Source of the DNA: Spirosoma utsteinense
GTDB lineage: Bacteria > Bacteroidota > Bacteroidia > Cytophagales > Spirosomataceae
Direction: 5' to 3'
NCBI RefSeq assembly: GCF_014282275.1
Contig: NZ_VFIA01000047.1
Location: forward strand, 1 to 38,074
DNA: 38,074 nt
A program made the translations under genes and the position numbers. Below, in pieces: positions 1 through 7,871 of this stretch; position 1 is the first letter of the stretch; every line of letters begins with the position of its first letter. The notes below the pieces were generated by a model. That model was not told where the DNA came from. It did no database searches and worked only from the letters and a program-made list of their open reading frames with translations.

Positions 1-106
1 TCCGAGACGTAGACAAAACCATAGAAAGTTCGGAGGCTATGCTACGAATTGGCTTTATTTCAATCCTGCTCAATAGGCTGGCCAAATAATAGTCCCAAAC
101 ATACTC
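1..106 (+). mobile_element. Right end of an IS5-family insertion sequence (partial)
   Basis: Reading frame 3 gives the tail of an IS5-type DDE transposase, ending in a TAA at 87-89. It is followed by AATAGTCCCAAACATACTC, whose reverse complement begins GAGTATGTTTGGGA, the form of an IS5-family terminal inverted repeat. After 106 the sequence changes at once to GH10 xylanase coding sequence. The TAA right after the repeat could be part of a target duplication, but the other end lies outside the window, so this cannot be tested. The exact boundary is inferred. Confidence 0.75.
3..89 (+). CDS. IS5-family transposase, C-terminal fragment
   Basis: Only the last 28 residues are in the window; the gene starts upstream. 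The tail contains SSEAMLRIGFISILLNRL and stops at TAA (87-89). A tail of the form RDYEK..ESSEA..IA.I..LL.RL after the final catalytic Glu is typical of IS5-family transposases, which cut and rejoin IS ends in the cytoplasm using a DDE triad. No catalytic residue is visible here. Identification rests on recall of the family's C-terminal signature. Confidence 0.75.
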   Translation, partial: RDVDKTIESSEAMLRIGFISILLNRLAK

Positions 107-2400
107 TAAGATCATTGAATGCCGAACTGGGCACCACGCCTGGTCAGTACGACTGGATTGTCAACTCGTTTAAACTGGCCCGAAAATACTTCCCCTGCGA
201 AACCAAACTGATGATTAACGATTACGCCATTGAAAACACGACAACTTTGGCGACTGCTTACCGGGACATCATCAATCTGTTGAAGGCCGATAATCTGATT
301 GATATCATTGGTATGCAGGGCCATTCCTTCTCGACGCGCAAGTATAATGCCAGCCAAAGTTTCGAAGACCATACGGCATTTCTCCGGAGCAATTTGGAGA
401 TCATTGCCTCAACAGGTCTTCCGATTCAGATTACGGAGCTGGATGTTGACGGGAATACAGACAACACCTATACGGAAACAACCGACGTGGCTGTGAAGCA
501 GGCGTTCCAGAAATCGGAATACGAACGCATTTTCGGGTTGTACTGGAATCACCCCTCGGTGATGGGTATCACGCTGTGGGGCTTTCTGACGGGCCACTGG
601 CGCACGGCGCAGGAAGCGTTTCTGGTAGATGCCTGCACGGGACAGGAAAAACCGGCCCTGCGCGACTACCTCAACAATACGCTCAACAATACCCCAACCA
701 GCATCCGCGCATCGGGAAATCCTACCTTCGGTTCGAGTTTTGTCCCACAGATTTGTGGCATTCCGGCAGCGGCTCAGTATGCATGTGCCACTGAGGTACC
801 CGTGTCCAGTACGGCGGCTATAACGGCATCGGCAGTCAACTGCCCCGGGCCAGTCAGCGTTACCGTGAAGGACGTAACCACGCCAGCGACCCCAACGGCG
901 GGTACGTCTTTCACTATTACCCGAACCTGGACCGTTACCGATGCCTGCGGCAATGTGGGAACTGCGTCCCAGAAAATCATAGTTTCGGGCAGTTGTACCC
1001 CCGTTATTACGGCCTGTGGCAGCCCAACGGCCACGCTGGGGCAGCCCCTCAGCCTGGTAGAACCAACCTACAACTGTGAAACGAGGGCGTTTACGTTCAA
1101 GACCGTAGGGGGTAACGGCTCCCCCATCAGTTACTCGGCCGTTGGTATCTCATCGCCAACAGAGAGCTGCACGGCCATGGTCGATGCGGGTATCGCGCAG
1201 GACATTCGGGAGCAGAAGCCCAGCGTAGAGCCCTTCAGGCTGTCGGCAACACAGAACGGCGTTACCGTGGAATATTCATGGAATGCCCTGACGGCCTGTA
1301 GTTCGGTAACGGTTACGCCACCGAATGGACTGGCGCTGATTGCCCCTACCTACAACTGCCAGTCGGGCGCGTTCACCTTTAACACCCGTGGCGGCAACGG
1401 CTCAACCATCGAGTACATGGCCATCGGCATCACCGGCTGGACAACCAACCCCAACCAGTTTGTCGATACCGAAATCCGCACGGCCGGCGACGCGCAGCCG
1501 ATTACGCTCAAAGCACGCCAGAACGGCACCGAAGTGACCTACGTCTGGAATATTCGGGCCCAGTGCCCGGTGGGTTCGAATAACCCGCCATTCTACAACG
1601 GTGGTCTATCGAACCAGACGACTCAGCAAAACAGCCCGTTCAGCTACGTCCTGCCCGCCGGCACCTTCACCGACCCCGAAGGCCAGCCACTCACCTTCGT
1701 AGCTTCCGGATTACCCACGGGCATTACCCTGGCCGGGACAACGCTGAGTGGTACGCCCACGCAATCGGGTAGCTACCCGGTTAAAATTACCGCTACAGAC
1801 CCCGGTGGACTGGCAACCGAGGGGATGTTCACCCTGACGGTTGTGCCAATGGGTGGTGGTTCATTTCAGCTCGTAGCCCCCACCTACAACTGCCAGTCGG
1901 GCGCATTCACCTTTAACACCAGTGGTGGCAACGGCTCCCCTATCGAGTACAGGGCCATCGGCATCACCGGCTGGACAACCAACCCCAACCAGTTTGTCGA
2001 TACCGAACTCCGCACGGCTGGCGACGCTCAGCCGATTACGCTCAAAGCGCGCCAGAACGGCACCGAAGTGACCTACGTCTGGGACATACGCGCCCAATGC
2101 CCGGTGGGCGCTCGCCTGGCCACTTCGGCAGCGATAGAGCCGTTTGCCGAACTAAAAGCGAGCGTTTACCCCAATCCGGTCAATGATGAGTTTGTGCTGA
2201 GCCTCGACGGAGTAGCGAACCAGCCGGTTCAACTGCTGCTGACCGACATCGTGAGCCAGCCCATCCTGGACCGGACGGAACACGTGCTCACCAACCATCA
2301 CGAAGTACGGCTGCGGCTGGGTAACCGGCCTACCGGGGTGTATATCCTGACGATAATCAGCTCCCAGCGGGTGTTGAGCCTGCGCCTACTGAAACGCTAA
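107..2400 (+). pseudogene. GH10 endo-beta-1,4-xylanase, 5'-truncated by IS insertion, with repeat domains and T9SS tail
   Basis: The remaining part matches the C-terminal half of a glycoside hydrolase family 10 barrel, which cleaves internal beta-1,4-xylan bonds outside the cell. Visible motifs are LMINDYAIEN, IIGMQGHSFS, and QITELDVDG, whose Glu (codon 436-438) is the nucleophile. The stretch YERIFGLYWNHPSVMGITLWG completes the barrel. The acid/base Glu, normally in a VVNE motif just before the first surviving residues, is missing, as are the signal peptide and the front of the barrel. Translation from a TTG at 49 would read IS sequence out of frame, so that start is an artefact. Downstream lie three related domains beginning PTYNC (from about 1060, 1345 and 1879), a putative Ig-like (He_PIG-type) domain at about 1580-1850, and a type A T9SS sorting domain beginning VYPNPVNDEF (from about 2150). 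The 3' end is intact. A catalytically active product is unlikely. Confidence 0.85.
1342..2108 (+). repeat. Two near-identical 233-bp intragenic repeats (1342-1574 and 1876-2108)
   Basis: Both copies are 233 bp without gaps and encode the same domain, beginning APTYNCQSGAFTFNT and ending in RAQCPVG. They differ at only scattered bases, many of them silent. A third, more diverged copy lies upstream at about 1055-1310. The close match suggests recent duplication or gene conversion inside the xylanase gene. Confidence 0.85.
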
Positions 2401-2538
2401 GTAATGGGCATGGGGCGGTTTCGGCCAGTTGGACCGAGCCGCCCCACCTGCTTCTTTGGCGATTTCAGCAAATGGACTGTCCTGACAAGTCGGGATGAAT
2501 AAGGGGACGTCCATCCATAATTCACGTTACGTTAGAAC

Positions 2539-2582
2539 ACAACACAAAGGGGATGCTCGATTGAGCATCCCTTTTGTGTTGT
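2539..2582. terminator. Long hairpin terminator after the xylanase gene
   Basis: A 20-bp stem with one G-T pair and the loop GATT; the arms read outward to ACAACACAAA and TTTGTGTTGT. It lies about 140 bp past the xylanase stop. The arms carry AAA/TTTT on either side of the GC core, so it could act in both directions. No other structure was recognised between 2401 and 2743. Confidence 0.65.
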
Positions 2583-2743
2583 ATCACTCATCGGATTTAC
2601 CCGGCTTTTCAACCGAAAACTGAACCGTGGTTATTTTAAAAAGACGTCCTTTCTAAAAAGGATTTGCCAGACGTGCCTTTTTAACATGGGTCAAACGCAA
2701 TTTGCTGCAACCGGAGATGACTGAGCATAGCGTTTCAGGTTTT

Positions 2744-3028
2744 TTACCGGTATAAGATCACATGGCCTGTAAACAGATTTTTGGTATCCCTAAACCAATT
2801 TGTTTTTGGGGATGATCGAAAGAGGATACAACGCGTTGCGGGCGTCGAGAGCGGGTTAGCCCCAATGCAGGAGCAGATTATCTGGCCTTTAGCTGGCTGT
2901 TGCCTCCGCTTCATCTCTGCCCACAGGCTACCCAGAAACGCCCCTCCAAATAAGAGCAGATAGCTCAGTGGCAGCCACTGGTAGAAGGGGCCCCGCTCTT
3001 TCGACAGGTTGGTGGGATAGGTTGCCAT
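2744..3028 (-). CDS. Possible small membrane protein (unrecognised)
   Basis: This reading frame of 94 residues begins MATYPTNLSKERGPF, followed by one hydrophobic segment (about residues 18-36, LPLSYLLLFGGAFLGSLWA) and a basic stretch KRRQQ. The first half looks like a plausible single-pass membrane protein. The second half, after about residue 48, has no protein-like pattern and may be out of the true frame or non-coding. It sits alone in the roughly 800 bp between the xylanase remnant and the next gene, with no recognisable ribosome binding site. No family is recognised. It could be a chance ORF. Confidence 0.3.
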   Translation of the reverse strand: MATYPTNLSKERGPFYQWLPLSYLLLFGGAFLGSLWAEMKRRQQPAKGQIICSCIGANPLSTPATRCILFRSSPKTNWFRDTKNLFTGHVILYR

Positions 3029-3198
3029 AGTCGTTTAGAATCGTTTGGTTCGATTCCAGCGTGAAGCTGGATCAAACAGTTGGTAACAGGTGAGTAGAAT
3101 GAATAAATTACAAGGCCTTTAGTTTTGAGTGAGCGATCTGGGTAGTTGAGGTTATTGATTTTACATTTACTTTAACACATCCTAATCCGATTCACCTC

Positions 3199-3837
3199 AT
3201 GACGCCCCCATCCAACACTCGTTCGTCGGTACGCTCCGTTCTCTTGATAGTCAGCTGCCTGGGATTGATTCTGACCAGTATTTTCCTGAATCGTCGCAGT
3301 ATGAACGACATTCAGCAGGCATCCGCATCGATTTATAAAGACCGGCTGGTACCAATGGGCATGCTGGTCGATCTGACAGCAACGGTCTACCGCAAACGAC
3401 TGTTGCTGGAAACCTTCGTTCTGGCGACCCATAAACCGGACACAGGCCCGATGGCGTCAACGCTCGACCGGCTCAACCGGCAAACCGACTCACTGCTGAC
3501 CGAATTTGAAAAAACCAGCTTAACGGTCAGGGAAGCCAGCCAGTTACAGAGTCTAAAGCAGCAGTTGACCGTTTACAACCAGCTGGAAGGCGAACTAACG
3601 ACCAAGCTGAATGATCATCCAACGGCACAGCAGGCACTGTTTGCGGGCGGCAGCAGCACGGCTTTTGGTCAGGTGGCGCATACCCTTAACGACCTGGTTT
3701 CTCTACAGCTAACCGTCGGTGAGGAACTCCTGGGCGAGTCGAGAGGCCAAACCGACTACATTTATGTGCTGACGGCGTTGCAGATAGGTTTGGTACTGAT
3801 GATTGGACTGAGCTTATTTTGGCACCGTTTCCGGTAG
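3199..3837 (+). CDS. MCP-type four-helix-bundle membrane protein without signalling domain
   Basis: The 212-residue protein has an N-terminal TM segment (about 12-30), a helical periplasmic region (about 31-185), and a second TM helix (about 188-206), ending in WHRFR. This is the topology of the 4HB_MCP sensor module of chemoreceptors; residues near 36-60 (IQQASASIYKDRLVPMGML) resemble the first helix of that family. There is no HAMP, methyl-accepting, kinase or cyclase domain, so it is a stand-alone sensor module. Such orphan 4HB proteins are common in Cytophagales, but their partners are unknown. It is monocistronic, with a different strand on each side. Role is inferred from fold alone. 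Confidence 0.6.
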   Translation: MTPPSNTRSSVRSVLLIVSCLGLILTSIFLNRRSMNDIQQASASIYKDRLVPMGMLVDLTATVYRKRLLLETFVLATHKPDTGPMASTLDRLNRQTDSLLTEFEKTSLTVREASQLQSLKQQLTVYNQLEGELTTKLNDHPTAQQALFAGGSSTAFGQVAHTLNDLVSLQLTVGEELLGESRGQTDYIYVLTALQIGLVLMIGLSLFWHRFR

Positions 3838-3991
3838 CAATGAATGCTCCCGCTTCCGGGAAACGACTAATCAATCAGCCCAGGCTTAGACCGGTTGACA
3901 AGTCGTTCAGGCAGGCGGCTTCATTTTGGTTTATCCTGCCGGAGACGACGGAACCGACCGTGCAGGCGGCCACACCTTTTACGTTACCTGG

Positions 3992-4384
3992 TTAGTCCGG
4001 CCTCTGTCGAATGAGCGTATCGCAACGAGCCTGGACTCGTTGCAAATCCGATCGGAACCGTCGGATAAACGCTCGCTCTTCCCCCGATACGCCTTCATAC
4101 GCCATAGCTACTCGCCACAGGATGTTGACAAACCATTTTTCTGTCTGTACATCGAGTTTGACCCGGTCGTGTGCCATCCGGCGCAGGCCAAATGCGTAAG
4201 CCTTTTCGCTTGTTTCGCCCACGTTTTCCTGTAGAAATAAAGCGCTAATCGCCAAATCACTGTAAGGGCTTCCGGCTAGTAGCCGGCGCATTACGTTTAT
4301 TTCCTCCGGCTGGAGTTGGCCGTCTACTTTTGAGAGGGCATAAACGAGGCTGCCCAGGCCTACTGCTACATCAGGTGAATACAT
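3992..4384 (-). CDS. TerB-like protein
   Basis: This is a 130-residue cytoplasmic protein. Residues 5-40 (DVAVGLGSLVYALSKVDGQL, then PEEINVMRRLL) fit the start of the TerB/DjlA-type helical domain, whose members have the pattern GxxxYxxAxxDGxxxxxE and may bind metal through acidic residues. The rest is predicted helical, with no signal peptide or TM segment. TerB proteins are named for tellurite resistance, but single-domain members in Bacteroidota have no proven role, and no other ter gene is nearby. The gene lies 52 bp downstream of the carbonic anhydrase on the same strand and may be co-transcribed. Confidence 0.55.
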   Translation of the reverse strand: MYSPDVAVGLGSLVYALSKVDGQLQPEEINVMRRLLAGSPYSDLAISALFLQENVGETSEKAYAFGLRRMAHDRVKLDVQTEKWFVNILWRVAMAYEGVSGEERAFIRRFRSDLQRVQARCDTLIRQRPD

Positions 4385-4436
4385 AGATCCTATATAAAGT
4401 TGCTCGTTGTGAACTGGATATCCGCAAAATCTTAAC

Positions 4437-5093
4437 TTACGGAGTAGCTATGACCTCCACAGGCTCCAGCCGATAGACGGCATCGATTGCGTCGGGGTTA
4501 TCGGCTGACATTTGAAGATCGTTAAGCAGGCCCGTTTTCAAATCATACACCAAACCATGAATTTGAAGCGGATTACCCAGGTTCCAGGCATTTTGAACGA
4601 TGGAGGTGCTGGCCAGACTGTATACCTGCTCCTGGATGTTTAACTCCACTAAACGGCTAAGCCTTTGGGCTGGGTCACTAAGGGAGTCCAGTTCATCCTG
4701 GTAAAGTCGGTACACATCCTTGATATGGCGTAACCAGTTATCGATTAAACCAACCTGCTTACTGCCCATGGCTGCCGCTACGCCCCCACAGCCATAATGA
4801 CCACAAACGATGATGTGTTGCACGCCCAGCACATTGACCGCATAGTCCAGTACGCTGAGCATACTCATATCGGTATGAATTACCATGTTCGCAATGTTGC
4901 GGTGTACGAACATATCCCCTGGGTTGGTGCCGGTCAATTGCTCGGCAGACACGCGGCTATCGGAACAGCCAATCCACAGAAAATTGGGTTGTTGACCAGC
5001 GGCCAGCTGATGGAAAAAGTAAGGGGTATGCTTCGTTTTTTCGAGTACCCACTTTTTATTATTGGCAAACAGTTTTTGATACGAACGGATCAT
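4437..5093 (-). CDS. can: Beta-class carbonic anhydrase
   Basis: It catalyses reversible hydration of CO2 to bicarbonate in the cytoplasm. The zinc site of the beta class is complete: C43 and D45-R47 in GCSDSR, and H99 and C102 in CGHYGCGG. Residues 58-70 (PGDMFVHRNIANM) are also typical. I chose the ATG at 5093 (MIRSYQKLF, 218 residues) because the family usually begins there; an upstream ATG at 5141 would add 16 residues without homology and lies only 9 bp from the preceding stop. It follows a secreted-protein gene on the same strand and may share its transcript. The family is certain; the start is slightly uncertain. Confidence 0.93.
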   Translation of the reverse strand: MIRSYQKLFANNKKWVLEKTKHTPYFFHQLAAGQQPNFLWIGCSDSRVSAEQLTGTNPGDMFVHRNIANMVIHTDMSMLSVLDYAVNVLGVQHIIVCGHYGCGGVAAAMGSKQVGLIDNWLRHIKDVYRLYQDELDSLSDPAQRLSRLVELNIQEQVYSLASTSIVQNAWNLGNPLQIHGLVYDLKTGLLNDLQMSADNPDAIDAVYRLEPVEVIATP

Positions 5094-5150
5094 TGAAAGA
5101 AAAGTGACGTTGAAGATAGTACTGTTATTTTGGCCATTCATTTCCTGTCC

Positions 5151-5543
5151 TTATTCGACGGTTTGTGAAGTCGGCTGGCTGGACACCGGCTCAGCTACCT
5201 CGGTAGCTGGTTTCGTCGTTGACGTCGGCATTCCAAGCCGTTGAATCTTGTAATTTCGCAGGGTTACGTCCGTCTCCGGCGTGTGCGGCATCACCACGCC
5301 ACCCGCTGGCACGGCCCCTGGTACGGGATGTTTGTAATTAGCTACGGGACCCTGGCTGAAACCCGGTGCGCGAACCGCAGCGCCCGATTTGTTTTCCCAC
5401 TGCCGGGCCGCGGCTGCTTTGTTTGGGTGCTTGTAATTATGGGTTGAATAGGTATGATCTTTTCGTATTTTCTGATCATCTTGGGCGGAGGCCGTTATGA
5501 ACGACAGGCCGCTGAAGGCGGCTATTAGCAGGATTCGTTTCAT
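5151..5543 (-). CDS. Small secreted protein with repeated NYKHP motifs
   Basis: The 130-residue protein starts with a clear signal peptide (MKRILLIAAFSGLSFITASA, cleavage before QDDQK). The mature part is short, polar and Pro/Thr-rich and contains NYKHP at two places (HNYKHPNKAAAARQWENK and ANYKHPVPGA), plus a related RNYKIQ. No enzyme motif, lipobox or C-terminal sorting domain is seen, so the protein is likely periplasmic. No family is recognised. It ends just upstream of the carbonic anhydrase gene on the same strand. The start is supported by the signal peptide. Confidence 0.6.
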   Translation of the reverse strand: MKRILLIAAFSGLSFITASAQDDQKIRKDHTYSTHNYKHPNKAAAARQWENKSGAAVRAPGFSQGPVANYKHPVPGAVPAGGVVMPHTPETDVTLRNYKIQRLGMPTSTTKPATEVAEPVSSQPTSQTVE

Positions 5544-5711
5544 GATTCGTTGAGTAATTTACGCCATTGACCAAGCTGCTGGGCGATCGACCGATCACAC
5601 CTGCTGGTTGACTTCACAAAGGTCACACCCCGGCGTTAGGCTCGTATTAGAGCCAGGTTAGAACGAGATTAGAAATGAGATTGGCCCGCCACAGACGCCC
5701 GTATACCGTGG

Positions 5712-5737
5712 TTCGCCGGTATGACACACCCGGCGAA
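5712..5737. terminator. Hairpin downstream of the four-TM gene
   Basis: Perfect 8-bp arms TTCGCCGG and CCGGCGAA flank a 10-nt loop. It lies about 65 bp past the stop of the minus-strand membrane-protein gene, in the gap before the small secreted-protein gene. There is no T-run on either side, so termination is only a guess. Nothing else was recognised in 5544-5802. Confidence 0.3.
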
Positions 5738-5802
5738 ATCAGCCTGAACAGCTGCCGCAGCGTCAAAAAAGTGACACTGGAAGCGGGGTAAATTTTTCAT
5801 GG

Positions 5803-6261
5803 TTAAACTGTTCGGATGTAGGGTCGGTTGGCAAGCGGAGAGAAAGGCCAGGGAATCGCCAGAAAGATGATTACCAACGCTATTGAAAACCAGATAAGCA
5901 TTGTCCGGAATTTGGCCCTGTCGGCGGGTTGACGCTTCGCCATTGCCGAGCCGACGGTGATCAGGACGACAGCCAGAAGCATGATCGTGATGTGGATAAC
6001 CCCGAAGAAAACCAACGGCCCTCCGGCCCGGTTGCCCTGCTGCCGGAATGCCTCAACAACCGGGCTGATGAAGTACAGCGTAAAGCCAAGGATCAACTGA
6101 ACATGCGAAATGGTGGCCGTCCAGTGGCGTACCGAATTATCAGAGGCCGTAAAGGCCAGCCGGGCGGTGTACCCCCGGTAGGCCCGGAAGATGGCGATCA
6201 GTAAACTAGCCAGTACCAACCAGCGAAACAGCGAATGCAGACTAAGTAATGTTGAATACAT
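5803..6261 (-). CDS. Four-TM integral membrane protein (cytochrome b561-like in style)
   Basis: The protein has 152 residues from the ATG at 6261 (MYSTLLSLHSLFRW). It has four hydrophobic helices: residues about 12-30, 55-75, 86-108 and 120-140. It keeps His residues in LHSLFRW, in SHVQLILGF and in VIHITIMLL. Bacteroidota homologues with LHSLxRW at the N-terminus are often called cytochrome b-like; haem binding is not established. An ATG at 6282 is possible but adds seven residues lacking that family start. A TetR operator-promoter (6284-6314) lies just upstream, so the gene is probably de-repressed together with tetR. It may be an inducible membrane protein in redox or toxicant response; that role is inferred. 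Confidence 0.6.
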   Translation of the reverse strand: MYSTLLSLHSLFRWLVLASLLIAIFRAYRGYTARLAFTASDNSVRHWTATISHVQLILGFTLYFISPVVEAFRQQGNRAGGPLVFFGVIHITIMLLAVVLITVGSAMAKRQPADRAKFRTMLIWFSIALVIIFLAIPWPFSPLANRPYIRTV

Positions 6262-6283
6262 AAGTAGAGAACGAGCTAGCAAG

Positions 6284-6314
6284 AAAACATACTATTTGGT
6301 ATGTTTTTCATCAA
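6284..6314 (-). promoter_or_regulatory. TetR operator and promoter of the four-TM gene
   Basis: The inverted repeat AAAACATAC-N6-GTATGTTTT spans 6284-6307. On the minus strand TTG (6314-6312), a 20-bp spacer and TATGTTTT (6291-6284) match the Bacteroidota promoter form TTG-N20-TAnnTTTG. The dyad covers the spacer and the -7 box, so a bound repressor would block the promoter. Its reverse complement differs at one of 22 bases from the dyad before tetR. Confidence 0.75.
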
Positions 6315-6319
6315 AAAAA

Positions 6320-6907
6320 TTAGGTTAACTGGTTAAGATACCGCTTCAACTCATTGAGGTAAGTCTGGTAACAAGCTGCTCCGAAAAGCTTACCCATGTT
6401 ACGGGTGCCGCTGTAGCCAATCATAATAAAATTAGCCACCTGAGCCCCATCGACATCATCCCGAATCTGGCCCAATGCCTGCCCCCGCTGTATACTGCTG
6501 CTCACCGCCTGCAAACACTGACTCATGACGGCGTACAGGGCCTGGTGAAGTGAATCGTTGGAAGCTGCCACTTCATTGACCAGGTTAACGGCCGGACAGC
6601 CATATTCTGCCTGGAAGAAGGGAGCTGTCTGTAGCAAGTGTTTCATCATGAGGTAGATGTCATCAGCCGGCTGGTCCGAATTGATCAGCGGCCTGATAAA
6701 GCTTTCCTCCATCGTAGGTTTGATCACTTCGTTAATCAGAGCCAGACCCATTTCTTCTTTATTCCTGAAATGATAAAAAAAGGCTCCCTTAGTCACCTGC
6801 GTGGTGGCAATGATGGTGTCAATACTGGTCGCCTGAAAACCATTTCGGTAGATAAGTTCGAACGCCTTATGCAAAATAGTATGGCGGGTTTCAGCGGCTT
6901 TGGACAT
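6320..6907 (-). CDS. TetR/AcrR-family transcriptional repressor
   Basis: This is a cytoplasmic DNA-binding protein of 195 residues from the ATG at 6907 (MSKAAETRHTILHKAF). The N-terminal helix-turn-helix is typical: residues 8-55 include LIYRNGFQATSIDTII, TQVTKGAFFYHFRNKEEM. The C-terminal half (about 60-195) is the helical ligand and dimer domain. A longer frame reaches 7066, but it has no homology and would include the promoter. Near-identical dyads lie in front of this gene (6929-6950) and in front of the downstream membrane-protein gene (6284-6307), so autoregulation and control of the neighbour are likely. The ligand cannot be told. Confidence 0.9.
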   Translation of the reverse strand: MSKAAETRHTILHKAFELIYRNGFQATSIDTIIATTQVTKGAFFYHFRNKEEMGLALINEVIKPTMEESFIRPLINSDQPADDIYLMMKHLLQTAPFFQAEYGCPAVNLVNEVAASNDSLHQALYAVMSQCLQAVSSSIQRGQALGQIRDDVDGAQVANFIMIGYSGTRNMGKLFGAACYQTYLNELKRYLNQLT

Positions 6908-6927
6908 CAAATAATAGAGTTGGCCCA

Positions 6928-6958
6928 CAAACATACCAAGTAGTATGTTTAGAAACAA
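6928..6958 (-). promoter_or_regulatory. TetR operator and promoter of the tetR gene
   Basis: The inverted repeat AAACATAC-N6-GTATGTTT spans 6929-6950. On the minus strand TTG (6958-6956), 20 bp and TATGTTTG (6935-6928) give a perfect TAnnTTTG -7 box, 20 bp before the ATG at 6907. The layout is the same as at 6284-6314, which supports a shared repressor. Confidence 0.78.
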
Positions 6959-7207
6959 GAGAGTTATTGACTTCCTGAATTTCAACGCTAACTCGTCAGC
7001 TAGAACGTTGATTATCACCCAATTACCTTTATGCCGAACGAAGTAATACTGATTGGGTTTGCCCAAAGCAAGGACACTTGTGCCACAGCTTGCCCGGTTC
7101 TCTCAAGAAAATCTGTTAAAATCTCAATCCTTACCGACGCTTGACCGGTGTGGACCTGGCTTAGCTTTGACTCCCTCCACTAATGGATCGAAACTGTTTA
7201 ATAAGCC

Positions 7208-7552
7208 ATGGACTATCAACCGCTGCTCCGTCAACTTTACCAGGATTTCAATGCGCGTCAGATTGATGCGGTTTTAGCTCATCTGCATACCGATGTAGCC
7301 TGGCCAAACGGCTGGGAAGGTGGTTATGTGGCTGGCGTCGATGAAGTGCGTGCTTACTGGCTACGCCAATGGCAACAAATCGATCCGACTGTCGAGCCGC
7401 TTTCTTTTGCGATACGATCAGACGACCAGATTGCGGTTAAAGTTCATCAAGTCATTAAAGACCTGGATGGCCACGTATTGAGTGATGAACAACTTCATCA
7501 TATCTACGGCTTCGAGCATGGAAAGGTACTTTTCATGACAATTGAAAAGTAG
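7208..7552 (+). CDS. SnoaL/NTF2-like protein
   Basis: The 114 residues fit the cone-shaped NTF2-like fold. A helical start (MDYQPLLRQLYQDFNARQIDAVLA) leads to HLHTDVAWPNGWEGGYVAGVDEVRAYW, the usual 'dose of D/W after helix 2' pattern of SnoaL-like proteins, then four strands ending in GFEHGKVLFMTIEK. Members are small-molecule isomerases, hydrolases or binding proteins; no catalytic residue can be assigned. It has no signal peptide. The gene is divergent from tetR, with about 300 bp between the two starts, but no TetR dyad was found immediately before it. Fold call is good; function unknown. Confidence 0.75.
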   Translation: MDYQPLLRQLYQDFNARQIDAVLAHLHTDVAWPNGWEGGYVAGVDEVRAYWLRQWQQIDPTVEPLSFAIRSDDQIAVKVHQVIKDLDGHVLSDEQLHHIYGFEHGKVLFMTIEK

Positions 7553-7620
7553 CAAGTTGCTTTGTTGATAGCGAACCTGTCCAGATTTCACGTTGGCCCG
7601 TGTTTCATTCAGGGGGTCGG

Positions 7621-7759
7621 TAGTAGCCTGGACGGCTACGTCCGGGTGTGAAACGGGAATACGCCTACCCGGACGTTAGTAACGGAGTTATTTGCAATGC
7701 CCTCACAACGGGAGTGAAATGGGAATGAGCTTACCCGGACGTGGCCGTCCAGGCTACTA
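7621..7759. repeat. 139-bp inverted-repeat element (REP/MITE-like)
   Basis: Arms of 27 bp at 7621-7647 and 7733-7759 are inverted and differ at one base. Between them a 29-bp direct repeat occurs at 7648-7676 and 7714-7742, both ending in TACCCGGACGT (period 66 bp). The element fills the non-coding gap 7553-7871 and no gene is seen in it. It carries no transposase and could be a non-autonomous element or a structured RNA. Confidence 0.75.
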
Positions 7760-7871
7760 AAGACCATCTGATCGCTTACGCGAATGGCTGTTCGGCAGGA
7801 GGAAAACACCAAATTGTGTTTGCCACCTCTATACGCCACTGCAACCGTCGACTAATACAACCTTTTATCCC

